From an uncultured SAR86 cluster bacterium (GTDB lineage Bacteria > Pseudomonadota > Gammaproteobacteria > Magnimaribacterales > AG-339-G14), in assembly GCA_902589965.1 (NCBI GenBank), contig CACIUX010000003.1, positions 62,001 to 126,000 on the forward strand: DNA of 64,000 nucleotides, read 5' to 3'. Made by a program: the position numbers and the translations under genes. Position 1 is the first letter of the stretch. The number at the start of each line of letters is the position of its first letter. The notes beneath the pieces were generated by a model that ran no database searches, had not been told where the DNA came from, and saw nothing but the letters and a program-made list of their open reading frames with translations. This document shows, piece after piece, positions 46,501 to 55,291 of the stretch.

Positions 46501-48137
46501 CAAAGCCTGGAGAAGGTGGTGAACTTCCTGGAAAAAAAGTTGATCAATATATAGCAAAGATAAGACATTCCACGCCAGGCGTTGGACTAATAAGTCCTCC
46601 TCCTCATCATGATATCTACTCTATTGAGGACATAGCTCAATTAATACACGATCTTAAGAATGCTAACAGGAAAGCTAGAATAAGTGTGAAGCTGGTCTCT
46701 GAAATTGGAGTTGGAACTATTGCAGCTGGAGTAGTAAAAGCGAAAACAGATCATCTGGTCATTGCTGGTCACGATGGAGGAACAGGAGCCTCTCCATTAA
46801 CATCGATAAAGCATGCAGGCCTTCCCTGGGAGCTTGGAATTGCTGAAACACACCAAACTTTGGTGATGAATAATTTAAGATCCAGAGTGGTTCTCCAAAC
46901 AGATGGCCAGTTAAAGACTGGAAGAGATGTTGCTATAGCAGCAATCTTAGGTGCCGAGGAGTTTGGTTTCTCAACAGCGCCACTGGTTACTTTGGGATGC
47001 ATTATGATGAGAAAGTGTCATTTAAATACTTGCCCCGTTGGAATTGCTACTCAAGATAAAGATCTAAGAGAAAAATTTAAAGGTAAGCCAGAAAATGTTG
47101 TTAATTATCTTTTTATGGTTGCAAAAGAGCTAAGAATGATAATGGCGAAGTTAGGAATCAAAAATCTCAATGACTTGATAGGAAGAGTTGATCTTCTCGA
47201 ATTAGATAATGCTATCAATCATTGGAAAAAAGATGGCATTGATTTATCAAATCTTCTTACTCCTGCTGAAAAAGTATTTAAAAATACTGATGTATTTAAA
47301 ACTCAAGATCAAAACCACAATCTAGAAAAATCACTTGACCTCAAGCTGCTTAAAAAGATTAAGCCATCAATATTAAGTAGGGAGAAAATTTTAATAAATC
47401 AGAAAATTGGGAACACAAACAGAGTCTTTGGCACCATTATATCTAACGAGATCTCTAAAATCTGGGAAAACAAAGGATTGCCTGAGGATACAATTCACAT
47501 GAAATTAAATGGGTCTGCAGGACAAAGTCTTGGAGCTTGGACTTGCAAAGGCATGACCATTGAGCTTGAAGGGGATGCGAATGACTATGTTGGTAAAGGA
47601 CTTTCAGGTGGAAAAATAATCATCTATCCAGATAAGAAAAGTAAATTTGTAGCAGAGGATAATATTATTCTTGGAAATGTTGCGCTTTATGGAGCTACAG
47701 GAGGGGAAGCATATTTCAGAGGGATAGCCGCAGAGAGATTTTGCGTAAGAAACAGTGGGGCTAAGGTTGTAGTAGAAGGTATCGGAGATCACGGATGCGA
47801 ATACATGACCGGTGGTGTGGCAGTGATTCTTGGAGATACAGGCAGAAACTTCGGTGCCGGAATGAGTGGAGGAGTTGCATACGTTTATGATTCTAAAAAC
47901 TCATTCAAAAGAAAATGCAACACCAGCACTTTTGAGTTAGAAAAATTAGAAAATGAGAATGATCTCAAAGAGCTTAAGCAACTAATAAAAAATCATAAGA
48001 AATTTACTGGTTCAGCTGTAGCGACTAGAATCCTAAAAGATTGGAACAATTCAATACTAAAATTCGTAAAAGTAATGCCTACTGATTACAAAAGAGTCAT
48101 GATGGAATTAAATGAAACAAAACTTAAAGTGAGTTGA
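43578..48137 (+). CDS. gltB: Glutamate synthase (NADPH) large subunit
   Basis: A 1519-residue subunit of GOGAT, which makes two glutamates from glutamine and 2-oxoglutarate. The glutamine amidotransferase nucleophile is C28 (EKDSCGVGLVANIKG), after a cleavable propeptide. The FMN-binding synthase domain contains GEGGEDPIRFKP, KPGEGGELPGKKVDQYIAKIRH and HDGGTGASPLTSIKHAG. The 3Fe-4S cluster motif is CIMMRKCHLNTC, and the C-terminal GXGXG beta-helix is GGKIIIYPD through GDTGRNFGAGMSGGVAYV. ATG 43578 stands 16 bases after the Shine-Dalgarno core, which is long; see findings. gltD follows after one base. Confidence 0.97.
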   Translation: MVKGINKKLIERPKKKGLYDPASEKDSCGVGLVANIKGIPSREIMDDAYLINSRMDHRGGCGFEENTGDGAGILLALPHSFFQDQAKKININLPDFGSYAVGNIFLPQDQKERSFCKKIVEQTIQSEGQKFLGWRKVPINPKKADVGPAARDCQPEIEQVFVQKSIKLDQEAFERKLYLIRKIFTKRLRYQENLSQASLFYACTLSSRLIAYKGMLTPAQLFPFFPDLENKKFETHLAMVHSRFSTNTFPSWDRAQPNRYMCHNGEINTLKGNMNQMYSRQGLARSDYFGSKINKLFPITEPDCSDSGSFDNVLELLIMSGRELPEAAMMMIPEAWQNDNEMSPAKKAFYEYSSSFMEPWDGPASIVFTDGNYVGAVLDRNGLRPSRFYVTDDDKVIMASEVGVLPVDQAKVLSKGRLQPGKMFLIDFEEGRMIPDEEIKKRVSKKLPYKDWVKNQIIDIQDLKTSKTKYKTDDLISRMQSFGYTTETLEFMLLPLVTELRDPLGSMGNDAALACLSDKPRMIYDYFKQLFAQITNPAIDSIREEVIMSLECLIGPESNLLESLEENAHRLRLKHPILSNEELISIKNNKDYGWTTKTIDITYERGSGASGLKKALKRICTESEDAIKQGYSFVLLSDRNLSKSRVATSSLLACSSVHHHLVRKEKRTQLGLIIESGEAREVHHHCLLIGYGADAINPYLAFEVLEKSLKDQILQDKKLRNTSDLVTAYKKGVAKGMLKVMAKMGISTLQSYKGAQIFEAVGLADEIIDFCFPGTTSRVQGVDFEVLAEEIERRHAIGFPEYDQNKVSVLPNPGDFHWRNGGDSHMWDPKSISSLQLASQANDESKYWEFSNHANEQTTKNSTLRGLMKFKYPRKGIPLDQVESEKEIVKRFATGAMSLGSISTEAHESLALAMNELGGKSNTGEGGEDPIRFKPLKDGRSKRSAIKQVASGRFGVTMWYLTNSDELQIKIAQGAKPGEGGELPGKKVDQYIAKIRHSTPGVGLISPPPHHDIYSIEDIAQLIHDLKNANRKARISVKLVSEIGVGTIAAGVVKAKTDHLVIAGHDGGTGASPLTSIKHAGLPWELGIAETHQTLVMNNLRSRVVLQTDGQLKTGRDVAIAAILGAEEFGFSTAPLVTLGCIMMRKCHLNTCPVGIATQDKDLREKFKGKPENVVNYLFMVAKELRMIMAKLGIKNLNDLIGRVDLLELDNAINHWKKDGIDLSNLLTPAEKVFKNTDVFKTQDQNHNLEKSLDLKLLKKIKPSILSREKILINQKIGNTNRVFGTIISNEISKIWENKGLPEDTIHMKLNGSAGQSLGAWTCKGMTIELEGDANDYVGKGLSGGKIIIYPDKKSKFVAEDNIILGNVALYGATGGEAYFRGIAAERFCVRNSGAKVVVEGIGDHGCEYMTGGVAVILGDTGRNFGAGMSGGVAYVYDSKNSFKRKCNTSTFELEKLENENDLKELKQLIKNHKKFTGSAVATRILKDWNNSILKFVKVMPTDYKRVMMELNETKLKVS

Positions 48138-48138
48138 A

Positions 48139-49584
48139 ATGGGAAAAGTAACTGGCTTTAAAGAATTCTCTCGAGAAGTTGAGCCTTACAGGCCAGCAAA
48201 ATCTAGGGTTTTGGACTTCAAAGAAATATACACTGATCATGACGATAAGCTCCTTAATACTCAAGCGGCTAGGTGTATGAATTGTGGTGTTCCCTTCTGT
48301 CAATCAGGTGAAGGCTGTCCTGTATACAATTTAATTCCTGAGTGGAATGATTTGGTCTACAACGAGCAGTGGGAAGATGCATTTGATAGGCTTTTCAAAA
48401 CAAATAATTTTCCAGAAGTCACTGGAAGAGTCTGCCCAGCAGTCTGCGAAGGAGCATGCGTTTTAGGTATAACTGAAACTCCTGTTGCCATTAAAAATCT
48501 AGAATTTGCAATCGCTGATAAAGGAATAAAATCTGGATGGCTTAAGCCTAAGGTTCCGGAGGTCAGGACCAATAGAAAAATAGCTATAGTCGGATCAGGA
48601 CCTGCTGGTCTTTCAGCAGCTCAACAACTAAATAGCGTTGGCCATTCTGTTGAAGTCTACGAAAGATCTGACCGCATTGGTGGATTAATGATGTATGGAA
48701 TTCCGAATATGAAACTCGATAAATCAATACTAGATATGAGAATTGAGATTATGGAAAAGGAAGGAATAATTTTTCACACAAATACTGATATTGGTGCTCC
48801 GAATTCACCCTCTCTTGAAAACCTTATCAACGAGAATGATTCTGTTCTTTTAACCACTGGAGCTACTAAACCCAGAGATCTAGGCATCCCTGGCAGAGAA
48901 GGAGATGGTGTTCACTTTGCTATGGAATTTCTTGGCAAAAACACTAAAAGTCTATTAGACAGCAAACTCAAAAATAATAACTTTATCTCTGCTCAGGATA
49001 AGAACGTAATCGTCATTGGTGGAGGAGATACAGGAAACGATTGTCTCGGTACATCATTAAGACACAAGTGCAAAAGTCTTCTTAATTTTGAAATAATGCC
49101 TGAGTTGCCCAGAGATAGAGCAGATAACAATCCTTGGCCTCTTTTTCCTAGAATACACAAAGTTGATTATGGTCATGAAGAATCAATCGAGGTATTAGGA
49201 AAAGATCCCAGGGAATATTCAATCTCTGGAAAAGAATTTTTAAGAGATGAGTCTGGAAAGTTAATAGGAATCAAAACAGTAATGGTTGATTCAGCTTTTA
49301 AAGAAATAAAAGGAACTGAAAAAACTTGGAAAGCAGATCTTATTCTTCTAGCGATGGGTTTTCTTGGACCAGAAAACTATATAAATCAAGAAGTAGATAT
49401 AGATCTTGATGAAAGATCTAATTTTAAGGCAGATCATAATATCCATAAAACCTCACATCCAAAAGTTTTTGCTGCCGGGGATTGTAGAAGAGGCCAATCA
49501 CTTGTTGTTTGGGCAATAAATGAGGGAAGAGCCGCTGCTCGAGAAATTGATAAAGAATTAATGGGCTCTACTGCTCTTATTTAG
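48139..49584 (+). CDS. gltD: Glutamate synthase (NADPH) small subunit
   Basis: A 481-residue subunit that passes electrons from NADPH through FAD and 4Fe-4S centres to GltB. The N-terminal cysteine clusters [16 protein letters not shown] and [12 protein letters not shown] ligate the iron-sulfur centres. The FAD-binding [16 protein letters not shown] (near 150), NADPH-binding [15 protein letters not shown] and C-terminal [17 protein letters not shown] are standard. It overlaps the convergent tesB by 8 bases. Confidence 0.97.
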   Translation: MGKVTGFKEFSREVEPYRPAKSRVLDFKEIYTDHDDKLLNTQAARCMNCGVPFCQSGEGCPVYNLIPEWNDLVYNEQWEDAFDRLFKTNNFPEVTGRVCPAVCEGACVLGITETPVAIKNLEFAIADKGIKSGWLKPKVPEVRTNRKIAIVGSGPAGLSAAQQLNSVGHSVEVYERSDRIGGLMMYGIPNMKLDKSILDMRIEIMEKEGIIFHTNTDIGAPNSPSLENLINENDSVLLTTGATKPRDLGIPGREGDGVHFAMEFLGKNTKSLLDSKLKNNNFISAQDKNVIVIGGGDTGNDCLGTSLRHKCKSLLNFEIMPELPRDRADNNPWPLFPRIHKVDYGHEESIEVLGKDPREYSISGKEFLRDESGKLIGIKTVMVDSAFKEIKGTEKTWKADLILLAMGFLGPENYINQEVDIDLDERSNFKADHNIHKTSHPKVFAAGDCRRGQSLVVWAINEGRAAAREIDKELMGSTALI

Positions 49585-50464
49585 AGTAATCTGAGTCTAT
49601 CTTTCTCATCAATCCTTCTTGGATAGCTGAAGCTACCAATACTCCATCCTGTGTATAAACACTTCCTCTGTTGAAACCTTTTGCATTACTTGCGCTAGGG
49701 CTATCTGTTACATATAACAACCATTCGTCCGCTCTGAAAGGTCTATGAAACCACATGGCATGGTCAATACTCGCAGCCATTACTTTTCTGTTCATGCCTC
49801 CCCAACCAATACCATGCGGAAGTTGTGCTGTACTGAGCAAACCAAAATCTGATGCGTATGCCAATATATTTTGGTGGACAAGAATATCATCTGGAAGGTT
49901 TCCATTTGCCTTCATCCACGTATGTTTATAAGGAGGTTTTTTTTCACTATTTAGTGGATTGAATTGCTCAACTGTTCTTAATTCAATTGCTTTCTCTCTA
50001 AGAAATCCATCTCTATACTCTTCAGGGATTTGATCCATCATTGACTCTCTTAATTCCCTTTCACTTTTGAGCTCTTCAGGCCCAGGAACATCAGGCATGT
50101 CGAATTGATGTTCGAAGCCGCCCTCGTCCTTTTGAAAAGAAACAGACATATTAAAGATTGCCTCACCGTTTTGAATTGCATCAACTGTTCTTGTTGTAAA
50201 ACTTCCTCCATCTCTTATTCTTACTACTTGATAAACAATGGGGATGTCTATTCTTCCTGGTCTCAAAAAATAAGCATGAAAAGAATGCGCGTATCTTTCC
50301 TCTTCAATGGTGTTATAAGCTGCACTTAAGGCTTGGCCTAAAACTTGACCGCCGAAGACTCTGCCCCATGCAGTTTTTTCGCATTCACCTCTGTAAAGGT
50401 TTTCTTCTAATTTTTCTAGATTAAGTGTTTGAACTAAATCATCTAAACTTTTTTGTGACGACAT
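49577..50464 (-). CDS. tesB: Acyl-CoA thioesterase II
   Basis: A 295-residue double-hotdog thioesterase that hydrolyses medium and long acyl-CoAs. The N-terminal [13 protein letters not shown] and [11 protein letters not shown], then [15 protein letters not shown] and, in the second hotdog, [21 protein letters not shown] with [25 protein letters not shown], fit TesB well, including the catalytic Asp-Thr-Gln set. Its ATG overlaps the stop of cysE by one base, so the two form an operon. Confidence 0.94.
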   Translation of the reverse strand: MSSQKSLDDLVQTLNLEKLEENLYRGECEKTAWGRVFGGQVLGQALSAAYNTIEEERYAHSFHAYFLRPGRIDIPIVYQVVRIRDGGSFTTRTVDAIQNGEAIFNMSVSFQKDEGGFEHQFDMPDVPGPEELKSERELRESMMDQIPEEYRDGFLREKAIELRTVEQFNPLNSEKKPPYKHTWMKANGNLPDDILVHQNILAYASDFGLLSTAQLPHGIGWGGMNRKVMAASIDHAMWFHRPFRADEWLLYVTDSPSASNAKGFNRGSVYTQDGVLVASAIQEGLMRKIDSDYSK

Positions 50465-51249
50465 TAATTTTCCTCAATTGTGTGATCAACTTCAGTCCCA
50501 GGAGTTTTTATAGAAGTCTTACCAACTACTTTTGCTGGAACACCAGCAACTGTCATGTGCTCTGGAACATCTTCTAGAACCACGCTTCCAGCAGCTATTT
50601 TTGCACCCTCGCCGATTTCAACATTTCCTAAGATTTTAGCTCCTGAACTTATTAAGACTCCCTTCCTTACTTTGGGGTGTCTATCCCCTACCTCTTTTCC
50701 TGTTCCACCAAGAGTAACTCCCTGGAATATAGAAACATCATCCTCAATCACTGAAGTTTCTCCAATCACTATTCCAGTAGCATGATCGAGCATTATTCCT
50801 TTTCCAATAGTAGCTGCAGGATGAATATCTACGCCATAAACCTGCGAGGTTCTGCTTTGTAGAAAATAAGATAAAAGAGTTTCTTCTTTCCAATGATAAT
50901 TAGATGCCCTGTAGGCCTGCAAAGCTGAGAATCCTTTTGAAAATAAGAATGTCTCCAAAATGGTATTTGTTGCGGGATCTCTGGAAATAACTGCATTAAG
51001 ATCTTTTTCAATAGCTTTTGAAACATCTTTGGTATTAAGAGCTTGCAAAATACTTGGAAATAATTTTTTTTCAGAAAAAGACCATGCCTGAGATAAATCT
51101 CTGGATAATTTTAGGCTAATGGAAGAAATAAAATCATCATTAGATAAAACCAAAGACTCCAAAAAGTCTTTATAATCTTCATTGGATTTAATATAGTCCT
51201 CAGCCTCAGATTGAAGCTTTGTCCATATATTGTTATCTACGGCATTCAT
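50464..51249 (-). CDS. cysE: Serine O-acetyltransferase
   Basis: A 261-residue left-handed beta-helix acetyltransferase that makes O-acetylserine for cysteine synthesis. The N-terminal helical domain is followed by hexapeptide repeats with YGVDIHPAATIGKGIMLDHATGIVIG, VSIFQGVTLGGTGKEVGDRHPKV and GAGAKIAAGSVVLEDVPEHMTVAGVPAKVVG-like segments; the catalytic His-Asp pair lies in LDHATG. Length and repeats are typical. It diverges from cobS across 94 bases. Confidence 0.94.
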   Translation of the reverse strand: MNAVDNNIWTKLQSEAEDYIKSNEDYKDFLESLVLSNDDFISSISLKLSRDLSQAWSFSEKKLFPSILQALNTKDVSKAIEKDLNAVISRDPATNTILETFLFSKGFSALQAYRASNYHWKEETLLSYFLQSRTSQVYGVDIHPAATIGKGIMLDHATGIVIGETSVIEDDVSIFQGVTLGGTGKEVGDRHPKVRKGVLISSGAKILGNVEIGEGAKIAAGSVVLEDVPEHMTVAGVPAKVVGKTSIKTPGTEVDHTIEEN

Positions 51250-51343
51250 AAAAAAACAGAAGTCTAGACGAAGTTAACAAAAAGTCATAGCTATATATTT
51301 GAAGTTTTAGGGTATAAAGGATAATAATTTATAAAAGAATAAT

Positions 51344-52330
51344 ATGACAATTTCAACTTCCCAAAATCTAAGCGCTACTCCAGATATTAAGGTCAGCGTT
51401 GGAAATACCTTTGGCTTTGACTCTAATCTAGAAGTACCAGCCTTTTCTGAACCAAGTGAATACGTACCTGCTCTTGATCCCGACTATTGTTTTGACAAAG
51501 AGACAACCCTCTCCATTCTTGCAGGATTTTCGCATAATCGTCGAGTAATGATTCAAGGTTTGCATGGTTCTGGTAAATCAACTCACATTGAACAAGTCGC
51601 TTCAAGATTAAATTGGCCTTGTGTGAGGATTAACCTAGATAGTCATATCAGTAGATTAGACTTGCTGGGCAAAGATGCAATTGTTATCGAAGATGGAAAG
51701 CAATTAACAAAGTTTGTGGAAGGTATACTGCCATGGGCAATACAGAATTCGGTTGCCTTAGTATTTGATGAGTATGATGCGGGAAGACCGGATGTAATGT
51801 TTGTCATTCAAAGAGTTCTTGAAGCTGAAGGAAAATTAACCTTGTTAGATCAAAATAGGGTTTTGACGCCTAATCCGTATTTTAGATTATTTGCAACAGC
51901 AAACACCGTAGGTTTGGGAGATAGTACTGGCCTTTATCATGGGACACAGCAGATAAATCAGGGACAAATGGATAGATGGCAAATCGTGTCAGTTTTAAAC
52001 TATTTAGATGAGGAGCTTGAGCAAAAGGTTATTCTTTCAAAAGTAAAAGATCTAGATAACAAAGAAGGAAAAGAAACTGTTCTAAATATGATTAGACTTG
52101 CCAACTTAACAAGAAAAGGCTTTGAGAGTGGAGATATATCAACATTAATGTCGCCTAGAACAGTCATTAGTTGGGCAGAAAATTATTCTATTTTTGAGGA
52201 TTTGGTTAAATCATTCGAGCTGAGTTTTCTCAACAAGTCAGATGAAACTGAAAGACCAATCATTTCAGAATATTTTCAGAGATGTTTTGGTGCTGAAACC
52301 AATAGTTCCATAAGTTCTGAATCCAATTAA
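51344..52330 (+). CDS. cobS: CobS-family AAA+ ATPase (cobaltochelatase subunit CobS)
   Basis: A 328-residue MoxR-type AAA+ ATPase. Walker A is GLHGSGKST (residues 72-80), Walker B is VALVFDEYDAG, and LFATANTVGLGD is the sensor region. The CobS-specific stretch INLDSHISRLDLLGKDAIV and the N-terminal FGFDSNLEVPAFSEPSEYVPALDPDYCFD make the family clear. CobS and CobT normally work with CobN to insert cobalt into the corrin ring. No cobN or other cobalamin gene is visible in this window, so the substrate may be different. cobT follows after three bases. Confidence 0.9.
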   Translation: MTISTSQNLSATPDIKVSVGNTFGFDSNLEVPAFSEPSEYVPALDPDYCFDKETTLSILAGFSHNRRVMIQGLHGSGKSTHIEQVASRLNWPCVRINLDSHISRLDLLGKDAIVIEDGKQLTKFVEGILPWAIQNSVALVFDEYDAGRPDVMFVIQRVLEAEGKLTLLDQNRVLTPNPYFRLFATANTVGLGDSTGLYHGTQQINQGQMDRWQIVSVLNYLDEELEQKVILSKVKDLDNKEGKETVLNMIRLANLTRKGFESGDISTLMSPRTVISWAENYSIFEDLVKSFELSFLNKSDETERPIISEYFQRCFGAETNSSISSESN

Positions 52331-52333
52331 ATT

Positions 52334-54079
52334 TTGTTAGAGAAATCTGATAAACAAACCATAAAGGATGCGCTTGCAGCTTCGGCTAAAGCTATTTCTG
52401 AAGATACAGAATTAAATGTAAATTTTGGAATAGAGAACCTTAGACAAAGCTCTTTGCCAGAACCACTTCAACCCGTTAAAAACTTTAATGATCTGAGGGC
52501 AAAATCTGATCAAGTGGCTCTTATAAATAAATATTCAAGTGATAATTTATTCACACATAGAGATGCAAAAGTAAATGAAATCATCAAGGACTTAGACCTT
52601 ACTAGAGTCGAGCTACTGGGCTCAAAAAAATTTCTAGGAGTTTCAAAAAACCTTGAATTTCTTTTTCAGAAAAATATTAATTCTTTAGATGCTAATGAAG
52701 ACTCTTCTTCTGTAGCTATCTCGCATTGGTTGAGATCTGAACTTCTCGGACAAGAATTAGGACGTCCTGATTCAAAAAAATTTGAAGATCTTTATGAAAA
52801 ACTTATTTCTTTTCAAGAGAAATACCTAGGGCAATTGGAAGAGTCTTTAGAAAGTTCGTTGGACTTTTCCAAAGTCATCTTTTCTTTACTAAAAGATCTT
52901 GAGATTAGCGTGGATGAGCAACAGCCTGAAGAAGAAAATGATGAGAAGAATGAAGAAGAAAATGAAGATGAGTCCAGCGAAGAAGAAAATCAGGAAGAGG
53001 AAGAAGAAACTGACTCAGATGATGGGCAAAGTGACGAGCAAGATACTTCTATAGAGGATGAAGAAATGGATATCGAAGAGGGAGAAGTAGATGCTGATGA
53101 AGATTCATGGATTGAAAATAGATCAAAATTAGAAGAACTTCTTAAAAAAGTTGGGGAACAAGAATACAAAGTTTACACGAAAGATTTTGATGAAGAAGTT
53201 AAAGCGGAGGAGTTATGCGACTCTGAAGAATTAGCTAGATTAAGAGGAAGATTGGATCAATTAATGGAATCCAGTAAAAATGCCATAGCGAAATTAGCTA
53301 ATAGACTGCAAAGATTATTATTAGCTCAACAGAATAGATCTTGGGAATTTGATAAGGAGGAAGGTCAGCTAGATCCAAGCAAACTTCACAAAATTATCGT
53401 AGATCCTTTCACCCCACTGAGTTTTAAAATTGAAAAGGACTCAGAGTTTAAAGATACTCTTGTTTCTATTTTGGTTGATAGCTCTGGATCTATGAGAGGA
53501 AGATCAATGACTACTGCAGCAATCTGTGCAGATATCATTGGCAGCACTCTTGATCGATGCAATATAAAAACAGAGATTCTTGGATTTACAACTAAACACT
53601 GGAAAGGTGGAGACTCCAGAAAGTTATGGTTAGAGCAAGGCAAAATCCCTAATCCAGGGCGCTTAAATGACTTGAGACACATAATCTTCAAACCTGCAGA
53701 TCAAGCTTGGAGACGGGGACGAAAAAATCTAGGACTGATGCTAAGAGAGGGACTTTTAAAAGAAAATGTAGATGGAGAAGCATTGATGTGGGCTCAAAAC
53801 AGACTAAATAAAAGACCTGAGCAAAGAAAAATATTAATGGTTATTTCAGATGGAGCCCCTGTTGATGACAGTACGCTTTCGACAAACTCTACCAATTATC
53901 TTGATACTCATCTACGAGATGTTATAAAAAAAGTAGAAACCGCATCTGAAACAGAGCTTATTGCGATCGGTATCGGACATGATGTTACAAGATACTATAA
54001 AAAAGCAGTCACCATTCACAGAGCAGAAGAGTTAGGAGGTGCTATGCTTGATCAATTAACCTCACTGTTTGAAACCTGA
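52334..54079 (+). CDS. cobT: CobT-family VWA protein (cobaltochelatase subunit CobT)
   Basis: A 581-residue CobT. The C-terminal VWA domain has a complete metal-ion-dependent adhesion site (DSSGS, D382-S384-S386) and family stretches [48 protein letters not shown] and [17 protein letters not shown] long acidic segment rich in Glu/Asp lies at about residues 195-260. I start it at TTG 52334, three bases after cobS, because no ATG lies near the right place; ribosome binding site is poor. It forms a two-gene unit with cobS, with a diiron protein next. Confidence 0.9.
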   Translation: MLEKSDKQTIKDALAASAKAISEDTELNVNFGIENLRQSSLPEPLQPVKNFNDLRAKSDQVALINKYSSDNLFTHRDAKVNEIIKDLDLTRVELLGSKKFLGVSKNLEFLFQKNINSLDANEDSSSVAISHWLRSELLGQELGRPDSKKFEDLYEKLISFQEKYLGQLEESLESSLDFSKVIFSLLKDLEISVDEQQPEEENDEKNEEENEDESSEEENQEEEEETDSDDGQSDEQDTSIEDEEMDIEEGEVDADEDSWIENRSKLEELLKKVGEQEYKVYTKDFDEEVKAEELCDSEELARLRGRLDQLMESSKNAIAKLANRLQRLLLAQQNRSWEFDKEEGQLDPSKLHKIIVDPFTPLSFKIEKDSEFKDTLVSILVDSSGSMRGRSMTTAAICADIIGSTLDRCNIKTEILGFTTKHWKGGDSRKLWLEQGKIPNPGRLNDLRHIIFKPADQAWRRGRKNLGLMLREGLLKENVDGEALMWAQNRLNKRPEQRKILMVISDGAPVDDSTLSTNSTNYLDTHLRDVIKKVETASETELIAIGIGHDVTRYYKKAVTIHRAEELGGAMLDQLTSLFET

Positions 54080-54084
54080 TTAAA

Positions 54085-54113
54085 TTGACCCTCGGCATTC
54101 AAAATGCTTTAAT
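54085..54113 (+). promoter_or_regulatory. Predicted promoter of the ferritin-like gene
   Basis: TTGACC (54085-54090) and TTTAAT (54108-54113) have a 17-base spacer. A small repeat GCATT-CAA-AATGC lies in the spacer. The gene starts 23 bases downstream. It suggests the diiron gene can be transcribed apart from cobST. Confidence 0.45.
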
Positions 54114-54136
54114 AAATTTTTAAAAAAGGTACACAT

Positions 54137-55288
54137 ATGGAAATTGTTAAAAGAAACGGACCACCAGAAGATTTAATATATTTTGATGATGAATTGCCTC
54201 TTGAAGAGAAGCATGTTGAAGATGTTATAGAAATCTTTAATACCCCTTTAACCGGAGCATACAACTGGGATTACACAGTAGCAGAAAATAGAATTAAAAG
54301 ACTTTATGAATTAGGTAAAGAACTAAATTGGAACGGTTCTATTGATTTAGATTGGAGTTACAATCATCCTAAAGATAAGCCTTTAGTTGGTGGAGAATTG
54401 TTCGAACCACCTCATGAACAATTAGATGCTTGGAAAAATCTATCTGATGAAGAAAAAATAGAATTTGATAGACACGAAACAGCTGAACTCCTATGTCAGT
54501 TTTTGCATGGAGAACAGGGTGCGTTATTAGTTGCCTCACAAATTGCAAGTTGTGCACCAACATACAATGCAAAACTTTATGCTGCTTCACAAACTTTTGA
54601 TGAAGCAAGACACGTTGAAGTTTTCAACAGATATCTTCAGGAAAAAATAGGTTTCCATTATCCTGTTAATGCAAACTTAAAAGCTTTGCTTGATAAAATT
54701 TTGACTGATGAAAGATGGGACCTTAAGTTTATTGGTATGCAAGTAATTATTGAAGGTCTTGCCTTGGCCGCATTTACTAACTTAAAACTAGATACTAATT
54801 GCGTACTTCTGAAACAACTACTTCATTATGTAATCAGAGATGAAGCCAGACATGTCACCTTCGGGATTAATTATCTAGAAGAATATATAAAAACTTTAAG
54901 TCCAGAAGAAGTAGAAGACAGAGCACAGTTTGCATACGAAGCATGTGTCATTTCAAGAGATAGAATTATTAACACCACTGCTATGCAGAAATTTTTGAAA
55001 ATGTCTCCTGAGGAAGCTAGGCAATTTACTTTAGAATCAGGAGCCATGGAAACTTTTAGAAACTTCTTATTCTCAAGAGTCATGCCTAATTTATCAAAAA
55101 TTGGTCTTTTAACAGACTCCATCAGACCAAAATATGAAGAATTAGGTTTACTTGAATATGAAAATGCTCCCAGTGATTTTGAAATTGATTGGGCTGAGAT
55201 AACAAAACCCCTCGAAAGCTCAGAGCAAATCGTCAAAGAATCAAATGAGCAGGCTAAGGCTGTAGCAGAAATGCTAAACCAAGCTTAA
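54137..55288 (+). CDS. Ferritin-like diiron protein (ribonucleotide-reductase-like fold)
   Basis: A 383-residue soluble protein whose four-helix core carries two diiron half-sites: E126 (FLHGEQGALL), E156-x-x-H159 (DEARHVEVF), E206 (IIEGLALAAF) and E236-x-x-H239 (DEARHVTFG). This fits the ferritin-like/ribonucleotide-reductase-like superfamily of oxidases and oxygenases. I cannot name a substrate. The C-terminus is charged and has no membrane segment. It follows cobT by 57 bases with a probable promoter of its own (54085-54113) and ends in a strong hairpin. The setting next to CobS/CobT, a MoxR-VWA pair of metal-handling proteins, suggests a functional link. Confidence 0.75.
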   Translation: MEIVKRNGPPEDLIYFDDELPLEEKHVEDVIEIFNTPLTGAYNWDYTVAENRIKRLYELGKELNWNGSIDLDWSYNHPKDKPLVGGELFEPPHEQLDAWKNLSDEEKIEFDRHETAELLCQFLHGEQGALLVASQIASCAPTYNAKLYAASQTFDEARHVEVFNRYLQEKIGFHYPVNANLKALLDKILTDERWDLKFIGMQVIIEGLALAAFTNLKLDTNCVLLKQLLHYVIRDEARHVTFGINYLEEYIKTLSPEEVEDRAQFAYEACVISRDRIINTTAMQKFLKMSPEEARQFTLESGAMETFRNFLFSRVMPNLSKIGLLTDSIRPKYEELGLLEYENAPSDFEIDWAEITKPLESSEQIVKESNEQAKAVAEMLNQA

Positions 55289-55291
55289 GTT

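Noticed and set aside
51344..54079. CobS/CobT as proof of cobalamin synthesis
   Set aside because: No other cobalamin gene is in the window, and CobST homologues also occur without CobN, so the pathway cannot be claimed.
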